NCBI RefSeq assembly: GCF_001570565.1
Contig: NZ_BBXE01000023.1
Coordinates: 175,820 to 239,819, forward strand
DNA: 64,000 bases
Direction of reading: 5' to 3'
Source: Herbidospora yilanensis
GTDB taxonomy: Bacteria > Actinomycetota > Actinomycetes > Streptosporangiales > Streptosporangiaceae
The translations under genes and the position numbers were made by a program. Below are positions 23,930 to 33,875 of this stretch, in pieces. The notes below the pieces were generated by a model. That model had not been told where the DNA came from, did not search any database, and saw only the letters and a list, made by a program, of their open reading frames with translations. Within the stretch, counting starts at the first letter, position 1; each line of letters opens with the position of its first letter.

Positions 23930-24235
23930 GTGAGTGAGTCTCGCGCAGCTATACAAAAACTGCATTCGGACTTGATCGAACTCGGCGTGAACGGCGCCTA
24001 CGAGCTGGGCGACGACGCTACGCTCTGTGTGTGGATCGGCCTGGTGGTCGTCTATCGCGATGGCTGTTTCCGCTGGTGGGAAGGCGCCTCCCGATGTCGG
24101 CACCCGGGAGACGATCCACGCGGGTGCGCCGTCCGGGTGGCCCGGCGGCACGCCGGGTTGATCAAGGAAGTGCCACCCTGGTGGGAGGACCAGAACGAGG
24201 TCCTGCGGGGGGAAGCCGTGGACGACCATCCATAA
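23930..24235 (+). CDS. Hypothetical protein, 101 residues
   Basis: Small acidic soluble protein starting at GTG 23930 with GGAGG 8 bases upstream. The visible pattern is an N-terminal helix (SRAAIQKLHSDLIELG), a short beta-rich centre (ATLCVWIGLVVVYRDGCFRWWEG) and a basic CAVRVARRHAG segment. I do not recognise a family. The central part looks like the small beta-sheet proteins often seen next to regulatory ATPases, but no function can be given. It is 28 bases upstream of the deacetylase gene on the same strand. Confidence 0.65.
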   Translation: MSESRAAIQKLHSDLIELGVNGAYELGDDATLCVWIGLVVVYRDGCFRWWEGASRCRHPGDDPRGCAVRVARRHAGLIKEVPPWWEDQNEVLRGEAVDDHP

Positions 24236-24263
24236 CCCCCTACGACGTCTGGGGGGACGAAAT

Positions 24264-25034
24264 ATGCGGGGATTTCTGCGGCTGCTGGCGGTCACCGTCT
24301 GTGTCATGGTGAACACGCCACCGGTACACGCGGAGACCCCCGACCCCGATCTGCTGAACCGCAAGCTGACGCTCGCGCAGCCCGACTTCCCCCGGGTGCC
24401 GTTCCCGCCGATCAGGCGGGTCGACTGCGCCAAGGCCAAGTGCGTCGCGCTGACCTTCGACGACGGGCCCGGCGCCGAGACCGGCAAGGTGCTCAACCAC
24501 CTGGCCCGCCACCAGGCCAAGGCGACCTTCTACGTGCTCGGCGAGCTGGTCACGCCCGAGTCGGCGCCGGTGCTGAAGCGCATGGTCGCCGAGGGCCACG
24601 AGCTGGGCAACCACTCGTGGGACCACGCCATGCTCTCGGGCCTGTCGCGAGACGGCGTCGACCGGCAACTGGCCCGCACCCAGCAGGTCGTCCGCAAGAT
24701 CACCGGAGTGCGCATGCGCACCATGCGCCCGCCCTACGGCGCGACCAGCAAGATGGTCGCGGAGGTCAGCAGGGTCCACGGGCTGGCCCAGATCATCTGG
24801 AGCGTCGACACCCAGGACTGGCTGGTCCGCAAGCCCGACCGCATTGTCCGGCGGGCGGCCTCGGCCAAGCCCGGCGAGGTGATCCTGCTGCACGACATCC
24901 ACGAGTCGACCGTCCGGTCGGTGCCGCGCCTGCTCGACGCGCTCGACAAGAAGGGGTTCGTGTACGTCACCGTCAGCGAGCTCTTCGGCGAGATGACCCC
25001 GGGCAAGAAGTACTTCGACAACCGGGCCAAATAA
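24264..25034 (+). CDS. Secreted polysaccharide deacetylase (NodB domain)
   Basis: Predicted exported carbohydrate esterase (CE4) that removes acetyl groups from peptidoglycan or chitin-like polymers. The 256-residue protein has a signal peptide (residues 1-23, VHAETP at the cut). Its NodB motifs are TFDDGP at 64-69 (catalytic base and metal Asp), HSWDH at 117-121 (metal His), RPPYG, an SVDTQDW segment and the C-terminal LLHDIH. The ATG has GGGGGGA 7 bases before it. The gene lies 9 bases before the DUF2461 gene on the same strand. Confidence 0.93.
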   Translation: MRGFLRLLAVTVCVMVNTPPVHAETPDPDLLNRKLTLAQPDFPRVPFPPIRRVDCAKAKCVALTFDDGPGAETGKVLNHLARHQAKATFYVLGELVTPESAPVLKRMVAEGHELGNHSWDHAMLSGLSRDGVDRQLARTQQVVRKITGVRMRTMRPPYGATSKMVAEVSRVHGLAQIIWSVDTQDWLVRKPDRIVRRAASAKPGEVILLHDIHESTVRSVPRLLDALDKKGFVYVTVSELFGEMTPGKKYFDNRAK

Positions 25035-25043
25035 AGTGGGCCA

Positions 25044-25667
25044 ATGGCATTCACCGGGTTCCCCGACGAGGCGCTGCTGTTCTACGAAGGGCTGATCGCC
25101 GACAACGGCAAGGCCTACTGGACCGCCAACAAGCACCTCTACGACAGCGCCGTCAAAGCCCCCATGCAGGAGCTGATGGCCGAGCTGGCGGACGAGTTCG
25201 GCGAGCCCCACGTGTTCCGCCCCTACCGTGACGTCCGGTTCTCCAAGGACAAGACGCCCTACAAAGACCACCAGGGCGCCTACGTGGCCAAGCTCGACGG
25301 CGTCGGCTACTACGTCCAGGTCGACGCAGAGGGTCTCTACGTGGCCGGCGGCTGGTGGGCGTCGGGGGAGATGACCCGCCGTTTCCGCGAGGCCGTCGAC
25401 CACGACGACCACGGCTCCGAGCTGGAGAAGATCGTGGCCGGGCTGCCCGGCCGGTTCGTGGTCGAGGGTGACCGAGTGAAGACGCGCCCCCGTGGCGTCT
25501 CCCTCGACCACCCCCGGATCGAACTGATGAAGCACCGGACTCTCTACGCGGGTCACCGCTTCGAGCCCGACCCCTGGTTCCACACCGCCGAGGTGACCCA
25601 GCGGGTGCGCGCCGCGTGGCGCGAGCTCACCCCGCTGGTCGACTGGCTGCGAGTACGGCTGAGCTAG
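25044..25667 (+). CDS. DUF2461 family protein
   Basis: A 207-residue protein of the DUF2461 family, conserved across bacteria and fungi but without a known activity. The signatures are the N-terminal FYEGLIADNGKAYWTANK, the central FRPYRDVRFSKDKTPYKDHQGAYV and GYYVQVDAEGLYVAGGWW. The start ATG is 9 bases after the deacetylase stop, so it is probably cotranscribed. Its stop codon TAG is shared base for base with the end of a possible small membrane peptide on the other strand. Confidence 0.92.
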   Translation: MAFTGFPDEALLFYEGLIADNGKAYWTANKHLYDSAVKAPMQELMAELADEFGEPHVFRPYRDVRFSKDKTPYKDHQGAYVAKLDGVGYYVQVDAEGLYVAGGWWASGEMTRRFREAVDHDDHGSELEKIVAGLPGRFVVEGDRVKTRPRGVSLDHPRIELMKHRTLYAGHRFEPDPWFHTAEVTQRVRAAWRELTPLVDWLRVRLS

Positions 25668-25747
25668 CCGATCACGATGACGAGTAGGGCGATCAACGCC
25701 CAGGCGCCCAAGAGCGCCGCGTAGGTTCCCCCGCTGACGATTCTCAT
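25664..25747 (-). CDS. Candidate 27-residue single-pass membrane peptide
   Basis: A short frame coding for MRIVSGGTYAALLGAWALIA followed by LLVIVIG. Residues 9-27 form one hydrophobic helix, and 24 of 27 codons end in G or C, as in real genes of this genome. It overlaps the stop of the convergent DUF2461 gene by 3 bases. The ribosome site is weak. No family is recognised, so it is listed as a candidate only. Confidence 0.4.
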   Translation of the reverse strand: MRIVSGGTYAALLGAWALIALLVIVIG

Positions 25748-25792
25748 GTTCCGAGGATCCCGCCGGCGTCTTGTGACTGACTTGCAGTTCAA

Positions 25793-26419
25793 TCAGCGAA
25801 GGACGCCACAGACCACCCGTCCGCCCGCGTCGCCGGTGCGCAGGGTGGCGGCGTCGGCCGCGCCGTAGCGCTCGGGGAGGTGGGCGAGGTTGTCGGGCAG
25901 CGCGTGGACGACGAACGCGGCCCCGTCGGCGTCGGTCAGCCTGCCGACCTTGAACCGGTCGGTGATGAACGACGCGGCGGCCACGCCGTCGTCTCCGGCC
26001 AGCAGCGGCGGCAGGTCGCCCGCGTGGTCGCCGTGGTTCTTCGGCGCGACCGGCAGCGGCAGCACCGTCGTGTCGGGCTCCGCGGCGGCCCTGGCGACGT
26101 CGAGGTGGCCGCCGGCGGTGAAGAACGGCGTCACCTGGCCGGTCGCCGGGTCGACCGCCTTGGGGTCGCAGACGCCAGTGGTGTGAACATGGAACCCGTG
26201 GAAGCCCGGAGCCAGCCCTCTGACCTGGACCCCCACCCGTACTTTGGTGACGCCTCTGCGCTGCACCACGACGGTGCCCACGCGGGTGCCGGCGGCGTCG
26301 TGGAGCGCGATGGAGCGGCCCCGGCTCCAGGGCCCGGCCTCGGCGACCGTCGTGGCCCCGATGACGCCGACACCCGTGAGCAGCGCTCCGGCGAGCGCGA
26401 GATGAATCTTGCCCGGCAT
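25793..26419 (-). CDS. sodC: Secreted Cu/Zn superoxide dismutase-like protein
   Basis: Predicted exported Cu/Zn SOD (CHRD-free SodC family) that removes superoxide outside the membrane. The 208-residue protein has a signal peptide (about 1-28). Likely metal ligands are His77 and His79 (GFHVH), His105 (AGGH), His129/His132 (KNHGDH), Asp134 region and His172 (VVHALPDN). Cys84 and Cys204 (RVVCGVL) would form the conserved disulfide, and RVVCG carries the late arginine. It lacks a lipobox. It follows typA on the same strand after 92 bases, and its ribosome site GGGGGAGG lies inside a long leader hairpin. Confidence 0.88.
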   Translation of the reverse strand: MPGKIHLALAGALLTGVGVIGATTVAEAGPWSRGRSIALHDAAGTRVGTVVVQRRGVTKVRVGVQVRGLAPGFHGFHVHTTGVCDPKAVDPATGQVTPFFTAGGHLDVARAAAEPDTTVLPLPVAPKNHGDHAGDLPPLLAGDDGVAAASFITDRFKVGRLTDADGAAFVVHALPDNLAHLPERYGAADAATLRTGDAGGRVVCGVLR

Positions 26420-26482
26420 GCGAGCCTCCCCCTCAAATCACAACTCTGCGTGACTAGGCAAGCACAGAGGGTGGAGGCTCGC
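26420..26482 (-). promoter_or_regulatory. Structured leader of sodC that can hide its ribosome site
   Basis: In the minus-strand RNA a 10-bp perfect stem forms between 26473-26482 and 26420-26429, and an inner 7-bp stem between 26463-26469 and 26444-26450 (one G-U). The GGGGGAGG ribosome site is in the right arm, ending right before the ATG. No T-run follows, so it is not an ordinary terminator. Confidence 0.55.
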
Positions 26483-26511
26483 ACGGAGAAAGGCCGAAGC
26501 GATCTCGTTAT

Positions 26512-28365
<1,854 letters not shown>

Positions 28366-28534
28366 AGTTGAGTCTCGCTCTGGTCGTCGGGGCGGTGCCG
28401 CGTCTCGCTCCCGATCGGGAGACGCGTTCGGCCGCGCAATGGCGCGACCTTCCCATTTTAGTTGATCGCCATTACCGCTCCGAGCCTGCCGCCCGCAAGA
28501 GGGCGACAATTCACAGCGTCGTAATGTTGCCCCC

Positions 28535-29290
28535 ATGATCTATGGGGCCATGTTGCGCACTCCTGACGGTGTCCGGATCGACGCGGCGCACCTGCCCGGC
28601 GACGGCGATCTCGGGATCGTGCTGGCCCACGGCTTCACCGGAACCTGGCGTTCCCCGGCCAACCGGCGCATCGCCGCCGCGTTCGCCCGCCACGCCGGGG
28701 TGATCGCGTTCGACTTCCGGGGGCACGGCCGTTCGTCCGGGCTGAGCACGGTCGGCGACCTGGAGGTCCTCGACCTCGATTCGGCGGTACGCCACGCGCG
28801 CGCCCACTACGCCAGGGTGGCGACCGTCGGCTTCTCGATGGGGGCCGCCGTGGCGGTCCGGCACGCCGCGCTCAACCGGGGCGTCGACGCGGTCGTCTCG
28901 GTGAGCGGCCCGGCGCGCTGGTACTACCGGGGCACCCGCCCGATGCGCACGGTCCACTGGGCGATCGAACGCAGATCGGGCCGGCTGGCCGCCCGGCTGG
29001 CCAAACGCACCCGGATAAAGGTCGGCACCTGGGACCCGATCCCGCTCGCGCCCTACGAGGCGGTGCCGCTCGTCACGCCGGCGCCGCTGCTGATCGTCCA
29101 CGGCGACGACGACACGTTCTTCCCGCTGGAGCACGCCGAGCAGCTCTACGCGTGCGCGAACGAGCCGAAGGAGCTCTGGGTCGAGCCCGGTTTCGGGCAC
29201 GCGGAGAACGCCGCGAGCGCCCATCTGATCCGGCGCATCGAAGAATGGATTTTCGCGCGAACCAAATCGGCGCAGGCGTCGTCTACATGA
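28535..29290 (+). CDS. Alpha/beta hydrolase
   Basis: A 251-residue esterase/lipase-type hydrolase. The oxyanion-hole segment is AHGFTGTW (31-38), the nucleophile elbow GFSMGA has Ser101, the acid is Asp193 (HGDDDTFFP) and the catalytic His is His222 (FGHAE). [10 protein letters not shown] segment (59-67) is typical of this family. Substrate is unknown. The start ATG has no ribosome site, but a TAATGT box (28522-28527) ends 7 bases before it, so a leaderless transcript is likely. It converges with the aldehyde dehydrogenase across a terminator hairpin. Confidence 0.9.
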   Translation: MIYGAMLRTPDGVRIDAAHLPGDGDLGIVLAHGFTGTWRSPANRRIAAAFARHAGVIAFDFRGHGRSSGLSTVGDLEVLDLDSAVRHARAHYARVATVGFSMGAAVAVRHAALNRGVDAVVSVSGPARWYYRGTRPMRTVHWAIERRSGRLAARLAKRTRIKVGTWDPIPLAPYEAVPLVTPAPLLIVHGDDDTFFPLEHAEQLYACANEPKELWVEPGFGHAENAASAHLIRRIEEWIFARTKSAQASST

Positions 29291-29295
29291 ACGTG

Positions 29296-29339
29296 CGGGA
29301 GGGGCCCAGCGTCGCGGGGGCGTGTTGGGCACCCTCCCG
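29296..29339. terminator. Hairpin between convergent hydrolase and dehydrogenase
   Basis: Outer stem CGGGAGGG (29296-29303) with CCCTCCCG (29332-29339) and inner stem GCCCA with TGGGC (29304-29308 with 29326-29330), with one bulged base. No T-run; a terminator is inferred from its place between two convergent stops. Confidence 0.6.
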
Positions 29340-29353
29340 GTGATCCCGGAGGC

Positions 29354-30790
29354 TCAGCCCAGCCGCGCGATGCTCTTGTACTCCAGGTAGCCCGCCAGCC
29401 CCTCCGGCCCGAGTTCGCGGCCGATGCCGCTGGCCTTGAAGCCGCCGAACGGGTTGCCGCTCTCCAGCGGGTTCATCATGTTGACGCCGTAGGTGCCGGT
29501 GCGGACCTGGCGGGCGATGTCCATCCCGTGGTCGGCGTCGGCGGTCCACACGCTGCCCGACAGGCCGTAGTCGCTGTCGTTGGCGATGCGCACGGCGTCG
29601 GCCTCGTCGTCGTAGGGGATCACCGTCAGGACCGGGCCGAAGATCTCCTCGCGGGCGATCCGCATGTCGTTGGTGGCGTCGGCGAAGACCGTGGGGGCGA
29701 CGTACCAGCCGCGGTCGAACGGGCGGTCGAGGCCGCCGACGACGGCCTTCGCGCCCTCCTCCAGACCGATGCGGATGTAGCCCTCCACCCGTTCCTGCTG
29801 GCGCTTGGCGACCATCGGGCCGATGCCGGTGGCCGGGTCGGCCGGGTCGCCGACCTGCTGCCCGGCGGCCATCTCGGCGACCGCCTGCACGACCTCGTCG
29901 TAGCGGCCGCGGCTGGCCAGGATCCGGGTCTGCGCCACGCAGGCCTGGCCGCTGTTGAGGAGGGCGGCGATCGAGAACATGCCCATCGCCGAGGGCAGGT
30001 CGCAGTCGTCGAGGATGATCGCGGCCGACTTGCCGCCGAGTTCGAGGCTGACCCGCTTGAGCTGCTCGCCGCAGATCGAGGCGATGCGCCGCCCGGCGGC
30101 CGTCGAGCCGGTGAAGGCGACCTTGTCGATCCCGGGGTGGGAGACCAGGTGCTCGCCCGCCTCGCGCCCGGCCGCGACGATGTTGACCACACCCGGCGGG
30201 AGCCCCGCCTCGCGGATCACCTCGGCCAGGACGTAGCCGTCGAGCGGGGTCTCCGGCGCGGGCTTCACCACGACCGTGCAGCCCGCGAGCAGGGCGGGGG
30301 CCAGCTTGGTCATGATGACGAACTGCGGGACGTTCCACGGCACCACGGCCGCCACCACGCCCACCGGCTCCCGGCGGACGGTGACCGCGCCGAACATGCC
30401 CGGCCGCTCCTCCTCCACCTGGAAGGTCTTGCCGAGTTCGGCGTACCACTGGAGCACCCCGGTCGGCGGGCCGACCTGGCCGAAGTGGGAGAAGGTGATG
30501 GGCGAGCCCATCTCCAGGGTGATCAGGTCGGCGAGCTCGGCGGCGCGGGCCGCGTAGAGCCCGGCCAGGCGGCCCAGCGCCTCGGCCCGCTCGGCCATCG
30601 TCAGGCGCGGCCACGGGCCGTGGTCGAAGGCCTGCCGCGCGGCGGCGACGGCCCGGTCGAGGTCGGCCGGGGTGCCTTCGGGGACCCTGCCGACGATCTC
30701 CTCCGTATGGGGGGAGACCACGTCGATCGTGCCGGTGCCCGCCGGGGGAACCCAGTCGCCGCCGATGAAGAGCGTCTCGTGCCGGATCAT
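29354..30790 (-). CDS. NAD(P)-dependent aldehyde dehydrogenase
   Basis: Member of the aldehyde dehydrogenase superfamily that oxidises an aldehyde to an acid. It has 478 residues. PWNVPQ (151-156) and the NAD loop FTGSTAAG (226-233) are present, with catalytic Glu250 (LELGGKS) and Cys284 (GQACVAQTR). Substrate cannot be told; the closest general type is the broad-range ALDH group found with alcohol catabolism. ATG 30790 has a clean GGAGG 8 bases upstream, while the longer frame to 30949 has no ribosome site. It is divergent from the exported coiled-coil gene. Confidence 0.93.
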   Translation of the reverse strand: MIRHETLFIGGDWVPPAGTGTIDVVSPHTEEIVGRVPEGTPADLDRAVAAARQAFDHGPWPRLTMAERAEALGRLAGLYAARAAELADLITLEMGSPITFSHFGQVGPPTGVLQWYAELGKTFQVEEERPGMFGAVTVRREPVGVVAAVVPWNVPQFVIMTKLAPALLAGCTVVVKPAPETPLDGYVLAEVIREAGLPPGVVNIVAAGREAGEHLVSHPGIDKVAFTGSTAAGRRIASICGEQLKRVSLELGGKSAAIILDDCDLPSAMGMFSIAALLNSGQACVAQTRILASRGRYDEVVQAVAEMAAGQQVGDPADPATGIGPMVAKRQQERVEGYIRIGLEEGAKAVVGGLDRPFDRGWYVAPTVFADATNDMRIAREEIFGPVLTVIPYDDEADAVRIANDSDYGLSGSVWTADADHGMDIARQVRTGTYGVNMMNPLESGNPFGGFKASGIGRELGPEGLAGYLEYKSIARLG

Positions 30791-30959
30791 GGAATGCACC
30801 TCCGTAAGGTCTGCCGCACCCGACCGAATCATGTTCTGTGAGGCCTTGGCAAGGATGGGACAGTCCTCGCGCATCATCTCGTCCCATACAAAATGGACGA
30901 ATCTTCGCCAAAGGCGCATGGGTTCCCTGGTTCGGGTGGCGACCACCAAGATCGCCTCC

Positions 30960-30965
30960 TATAGT
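30960..30965 (+). promoter_or_regulatory. Likely -10 box for the exported coiled-coil protein
   Basis: TATAGT is a good actinobacterial -10 element. It lies 28 bases before the ATG and is followed by AGGGGAGGG as the ribosome site. The matching -35 (TGGCGA at 30937-30942, 17-base spacer) is weak. Confidence 0.5.
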
Positions 30966-30993
30966 TTCGGTCCGACTGGGAGGGGAGGGACAC

Positions 30994-31872
30994 ATGCGGC
31001 GGGCACTCGTGGCTCTCCTCGTCTCCGGTCTCCTGCTCTCCCTCTGCGTGTCGCCCTCGGCCGCCGAACCCGACCGGCAGGCCCGGCTGAACAAGCTGAC
31101 CAAGCAGGCCGCCGACCTCCAGAAGGCCTACCGGGGCGAGATCGCCACCCTCGACGACACCCGCAAGGCCGCCCAGCGGGCCGACGCGCGGGTCAAGAAG
31201 CTGCGGCGCGACCTCGGCGCGGCCGAACGCCGGGCGATCCAGTTCGCGCAGACCTCCTACATGGGCGGCGGCCTCGACACCGTCAGCATCTTCTCGATGT
31301 CGTCCGACCCCGGGAACGCGGCCACCCTCACCTACCTGTCGAGCGAGAAGATCGAGCGGCTCGGCAACGTCCAGCGCCTCATCGACCGGCAGAAACAGGC
31401 CGCCAAAGAGGCCGACCAGAAGGTCGACCAGCTCGAAAAGGACATCAAGGAGCTGAAGGCCAAGCAGCGCGACGTCGAGAAGCTGCTGGCCAAGTTCGGC
31501 TTCCAGACCCCCGACGCGGGCAGCGGCCTGACCGCCCGCATGGTCAGCATCCGCAATGCGATCATGGCCCAGTTCCCGATGCCCTACGGCGTGGGGTGCC
31601 TGCGTCCCGGCGACTTCGGCGAACACGGCAAGGGCCGGGCCTGCGACTTCATGATGTCCGGCGGCGGCAGCATGGCCGCCGGCGCGAACAAGGCCCGCGG
31701 CGACGCCCTGCTCCAGTGGTGCCTCACCAACGGCCGTGCCCTCGGCATCATGTACGTCATCTGGCAGCAGAAGTACTACGACATCCGCACCGGCGCCCCC
31801 GGCAAGATGATGGCCAACCGCGGCGGCGCGACCGCCAACCACTACGACCACGTCCACGTGTCGGTGCTCTGA
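30994..31872 (+). CDS. Exported coiled-coil protein with ARB-07466-like C-terminal domain
   Basis: Secreted protein of 292 residues. It has a signal peptide (1-24, PSAAEP at the cut), then a long Lys/Arg/Asp-rich coiled coil (about 28-165) like those of NlpC/P60-type wall hydrolases. A compact C-terminal domain (about 185-292) follows, with YGVGCLRPGDFGEHGKGRAC and NHYDHVHVSVL. That end resembles the ARB-07466-like domain found in actinobacterial exported proteins. The conserved His/Asp residues (D..H.....ACDFM, HYDHVHV) could form a peptidase-like site. A role in cell-wall remodelling is likely, but activity is not shown. ATG 30994 has AGGGGAGGG upstream. Confidence 0.85.
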   Translation: MRRALVALLVSGLLLSLCVSPSAAEPDRQARLNKLTKQAADLQKAYRGEIATLDDTRKAAQRADARVKKLRRDLGAAERRAIQFAQTSYMGGGLDTVSIFSMSSDPGNAATLTYLSSEKIERLGNVQRLIDRQKQAAKEADQKVDQLEKDIKELKAKQRDVEKLLAKFGFQTPDAGSGLTARMVSIRNAIMAQFPMPYGVGCLRPGDFGEHGKGRACDFMMSGGGSMAAGANKARGDALLQWCLTNGRALGIMYVIWQQKYYDIRTGAPGKMMANRGGATANHYDHVHVSVL

Positions 31873-31882
31873 CGGTCCGGGG

Positions 31883-33130
31883 TCAGGCGCCCCGGGCGAT
31901 CCGCTCCCGGTACCACCGGTACGACGCCTTCGGGGTGCGCTCGCCCGTCTCGAAGTCGACGTGGACCAGCCCGAAGCGCTGGTGGTAGCCCTCGGCCCAC
32001 TCGAAGTTGTCGAGCAGCGACCAGACGAAGTAGCCCCGCACGTCGGCGTCGGACCGGAGCGCCGCGTCGATGTGCCCGTCGAGGTAGGCGACGCGGTCGT
32101 GGTCGTCGATCCCCTCGTAGGAGCAGCCGTTCTCGGTGACGTAGAGGGGCACCCGGTAGCGCTCGTGCAGGCCGGTGAGGAGCTCGCGCAGGCCGTCGGG
32201 GACGACGGGCCAGCCGAACGCGGTGGCAGGGTAGCCCTCGACGCCCGCGTCGGTGAAGGGGAGTTCGGGCGACCGCGGGGCCGAGACGCGGGTGGGGTTG
32301 TAGTAGTTGACCCCCAGGCCGTCGATCGGACGGCCGATGATCGCCAGGTCGCCGTCGCGGAGGCCGGGCATCGTGTCCAGGCCGAAGGCACGCAGGTCCG
32401 GATATTCGCCGAGGAACACCGGGTCGTTGAACATCCGGTTGTGCAGGGCGTCGTAGGCGCGGGCCGCCGCGACGTCCTCGGGGGAGTCCGAGGCGGGCCA
32501 CACGGGGGTCAGGTTGTTGGTGATCAACACCGTCGGGGCCCCGGCCGCGCGCAGCGCGTCGACGGCCAGGCCGTGGCCGAGGAGCTGGTGGTGGGCGGCC
32601 GGCAGGGCGTCCAGGAAGAGCGCCTGCCCGGGGGCGTGGACGCCGAGGGCGTGGCCGTAGACGGTGTGCACGAACGGCTCGTTCAGGGTGATCCACAGGC
32701 CGACCCGGTCGGCGAGCCGCCCGGCCACCAGGGAGGCGTAGTCGGCGAACCGGTGGGCGGTGTCCCGGTCGAGCCAGCCGGGGAGGGCCGCCGGGAGGTC
32801 CCAGTGGAACAGCGTGAGCGCGGGGGTGATCCCGGCCGCCAGCAGGGCGTCGACCAGCCGCTCGTAGTGGTCGAGGCCCTTCGGGTTCGCCGGGCCGGTC
32901 CCGTCGGGCTGGACGCGGGTCCAGGACACCGAGAAGCGGTAGGCGTTCACCCCGAGATCGGCCAGCAGCGCCACGTCGTCGGCCCAGCGGCGGTAGCTGT
33001 CGCACGCCACCTCGGCCGTGTGGCCGTCGCGGATCGGCCCGAAGGAGTCCCAGATCGAGGGCCCGCGGCCGTCGTCCGAGAGCGCCCCTTCGATCTGGAA
33101 GGCGGCCGTGGCCGCGCCCCACAGGAACAT
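31883..33130 (-). CDS. GH1 family beta-glucosidase
   Basis: Retaining beta-glycosidase of glycoside hydrolase family 1, 415 residues and cytoplasmic (no signal peptide). The N-terminal FLWGAATAAFQIEGAL holds the glucose-binding Gln. The acid/base is Glu151 in TLNEP and the nucleophile Glu333 in VTENG. The C-terminal WSLLDNFEWAEGYHQRFGL carries the aglycone-site residues. Likely substrates are beta-glucosides or related disaccharides. The gene is divergent from a TetR regulator with an inverted repeat between the two starts, which suggests local control. Confidence 0.94.
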   Translation of the reverse strand: MFLWGAATAAFQIEGALSDDGRGPSIWDSFGPIRDGHTAEVACDSYRRWADDVALLADLGVNAYRFSVSWTRVQPDGTGPANPKGLDHYERLVDALLAAGITPALTLFHWDLPAALPGWLDRDTAHRFADYASLVAGRLADRVGLWITLNEPFVHTVYGHALGVHAPGQALFLDALPAAHHQLLGHGLAVDALRAAGAPTVLITNNLTPVWPASDSPEDVAAARAYDALHNRMFNDPVFLGEYPDLRAFGLDTMPGLRDGDLAIIGRPIDGLGVNYYNPTRVSAPRSPELPFTDAGVEGYPATAFGWPVVPDGLRELLTGLHERYRVPLYVTENGCSYEGIDDHDRVAYLDGHIDAALRSDADVRGYFVWSLLDNFEWAEGYHQRFGLVHVDFETGERTPKASYRWYRERIARGA

Positions 33131-33149
33131 CAGCGGTCCCCCCTAGAAC

Positions 33150-33174
33150 ACGAGTGCGACTCAGGTTAACTCGT
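33150..33174. promoter_or_regulatory. Inverted repeat between GH1 and TetR genes
   Basis: ACGAGT (33150-33155) and ACTCGT (33169-33174) are exact inverted arms with 13 bases between them. GTTAAC and a further ACTC half-site lie inside. The position between two divergent starts fits a TetR operator; it is not tested. Confidence 0.45.
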
Positions 33175-33203
33175 TGGCAATCGAATCGGGAGAAAATGGG
33201 GCC

Positions 33204-33836
33204 ATGACAAAAACCGCCACCGGCACCCTGCGCCGCAAACCCGCCCAGCGCAGGAGCGCCGAGAGGGTGGAGCGCATGCTCGACGAGTGCGCCCGGCTGC
33301 TCGACGAGGTGGGTTACGAGGGCCTGACCACCAAAGAGGTCGCCCGCAGGGCCGAGGTCCCCATCGGCACCTTCTACCAGTTCTTCCCCGACAAGCAGGG
33401 GCTGGTCCGCGCGCTGGCCTACCGCAACCTGGAGGCCTACCTCGCCCGGATCAGCGCCACCCTGGCGCACACCACGATCAACGACTGGACCGAGGCCACC
33501 GACCTCGTGATCGACGAGTTCGTGTGGATGAAGCGGTCGACGCCCGGCTTCAGCGTCTTCGACTTCGGCCTCACGCTGGCCGCGCCGGGCACCTCCCGGA
33601 TGCTCGACGAGGCGCTCGAAGACAACCTCGTCGTCGCCGACCGGCTGCGCGGGCTGCTGATCGACCTCATCGGGGTGCCCGCCGGAGAGGTCCAGGCGCG
33701 CGCGTTCGTGGTGGCCGTCGAGGCCGCCGACGCCGTGCTCAAGCTCGCCTTCCGGGCCTGCCCCGACGGCGACCCCGACCTGATCGCCGAGTGCAAGAGG
33801 CTGGTCCGCCGCTACCTGTCCGACCACCTCGGCTAG
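33204..33836 (+). CDS. TetR family transcriptional regulator
   Basis: A 210-residue TetR-type repressor. The N-terminal helix-turn-helix (about residues 20-65) shows LDEVGYEGLTTKEVARRAEV and PIGTFYQFFPDKQGLVRAL, the canonical pattern. The C-terminal domain is all-helical and variable, so the ligand is unknown. ATG 33204 has GGGAG and GGGG nearby; TTG 33174 upstream lies in the probable operator. The divergent GH1 gene is the most likely target. It is followed after 39 bases by a MerR gene. Confidence 0.92.
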   Translation: MTKTATGTLRRKPAQRRSAERVERMLDECARLLDEVGYEGLTTKEVARRAEVPIGTFYQFFPDKQGLVRALAYRNLEAYLARISATLAHTTINDWTEATDLVIDEFVWMKRSTPGFSVFDFGLTLAAPGTSRMLDEALEDNLVVADRLRGLLIDLIGVPAGEVQARAFVVAVEAADAVLKLAFRACPDGDPDLIAECKRLVRRYLSDHLG

Positions 33837-33837
33837 C

Positions 33838-33868
33838 TTGACCTGGAGCCGACTCCAGGTGTGATGAT
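33838..33868 (+). promoter_or_regulatory. MerR-type promoter with 19-base spacer and internal operator
   Basis: TTGACC (33838-33843) and GATGAT (33863-33868) are separated by 19 bases, the abnormal spacing of MerR-controlled promoters. The spacer holds the perfect palindrome ACCTGGAG-CCGA-CTCCAGGT (33841-33860). The expected transcription start falls on or next to the A of the ATG at 33876. Confidence 0.8.
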
Positions 33869-33875
33869 GCCGTGC

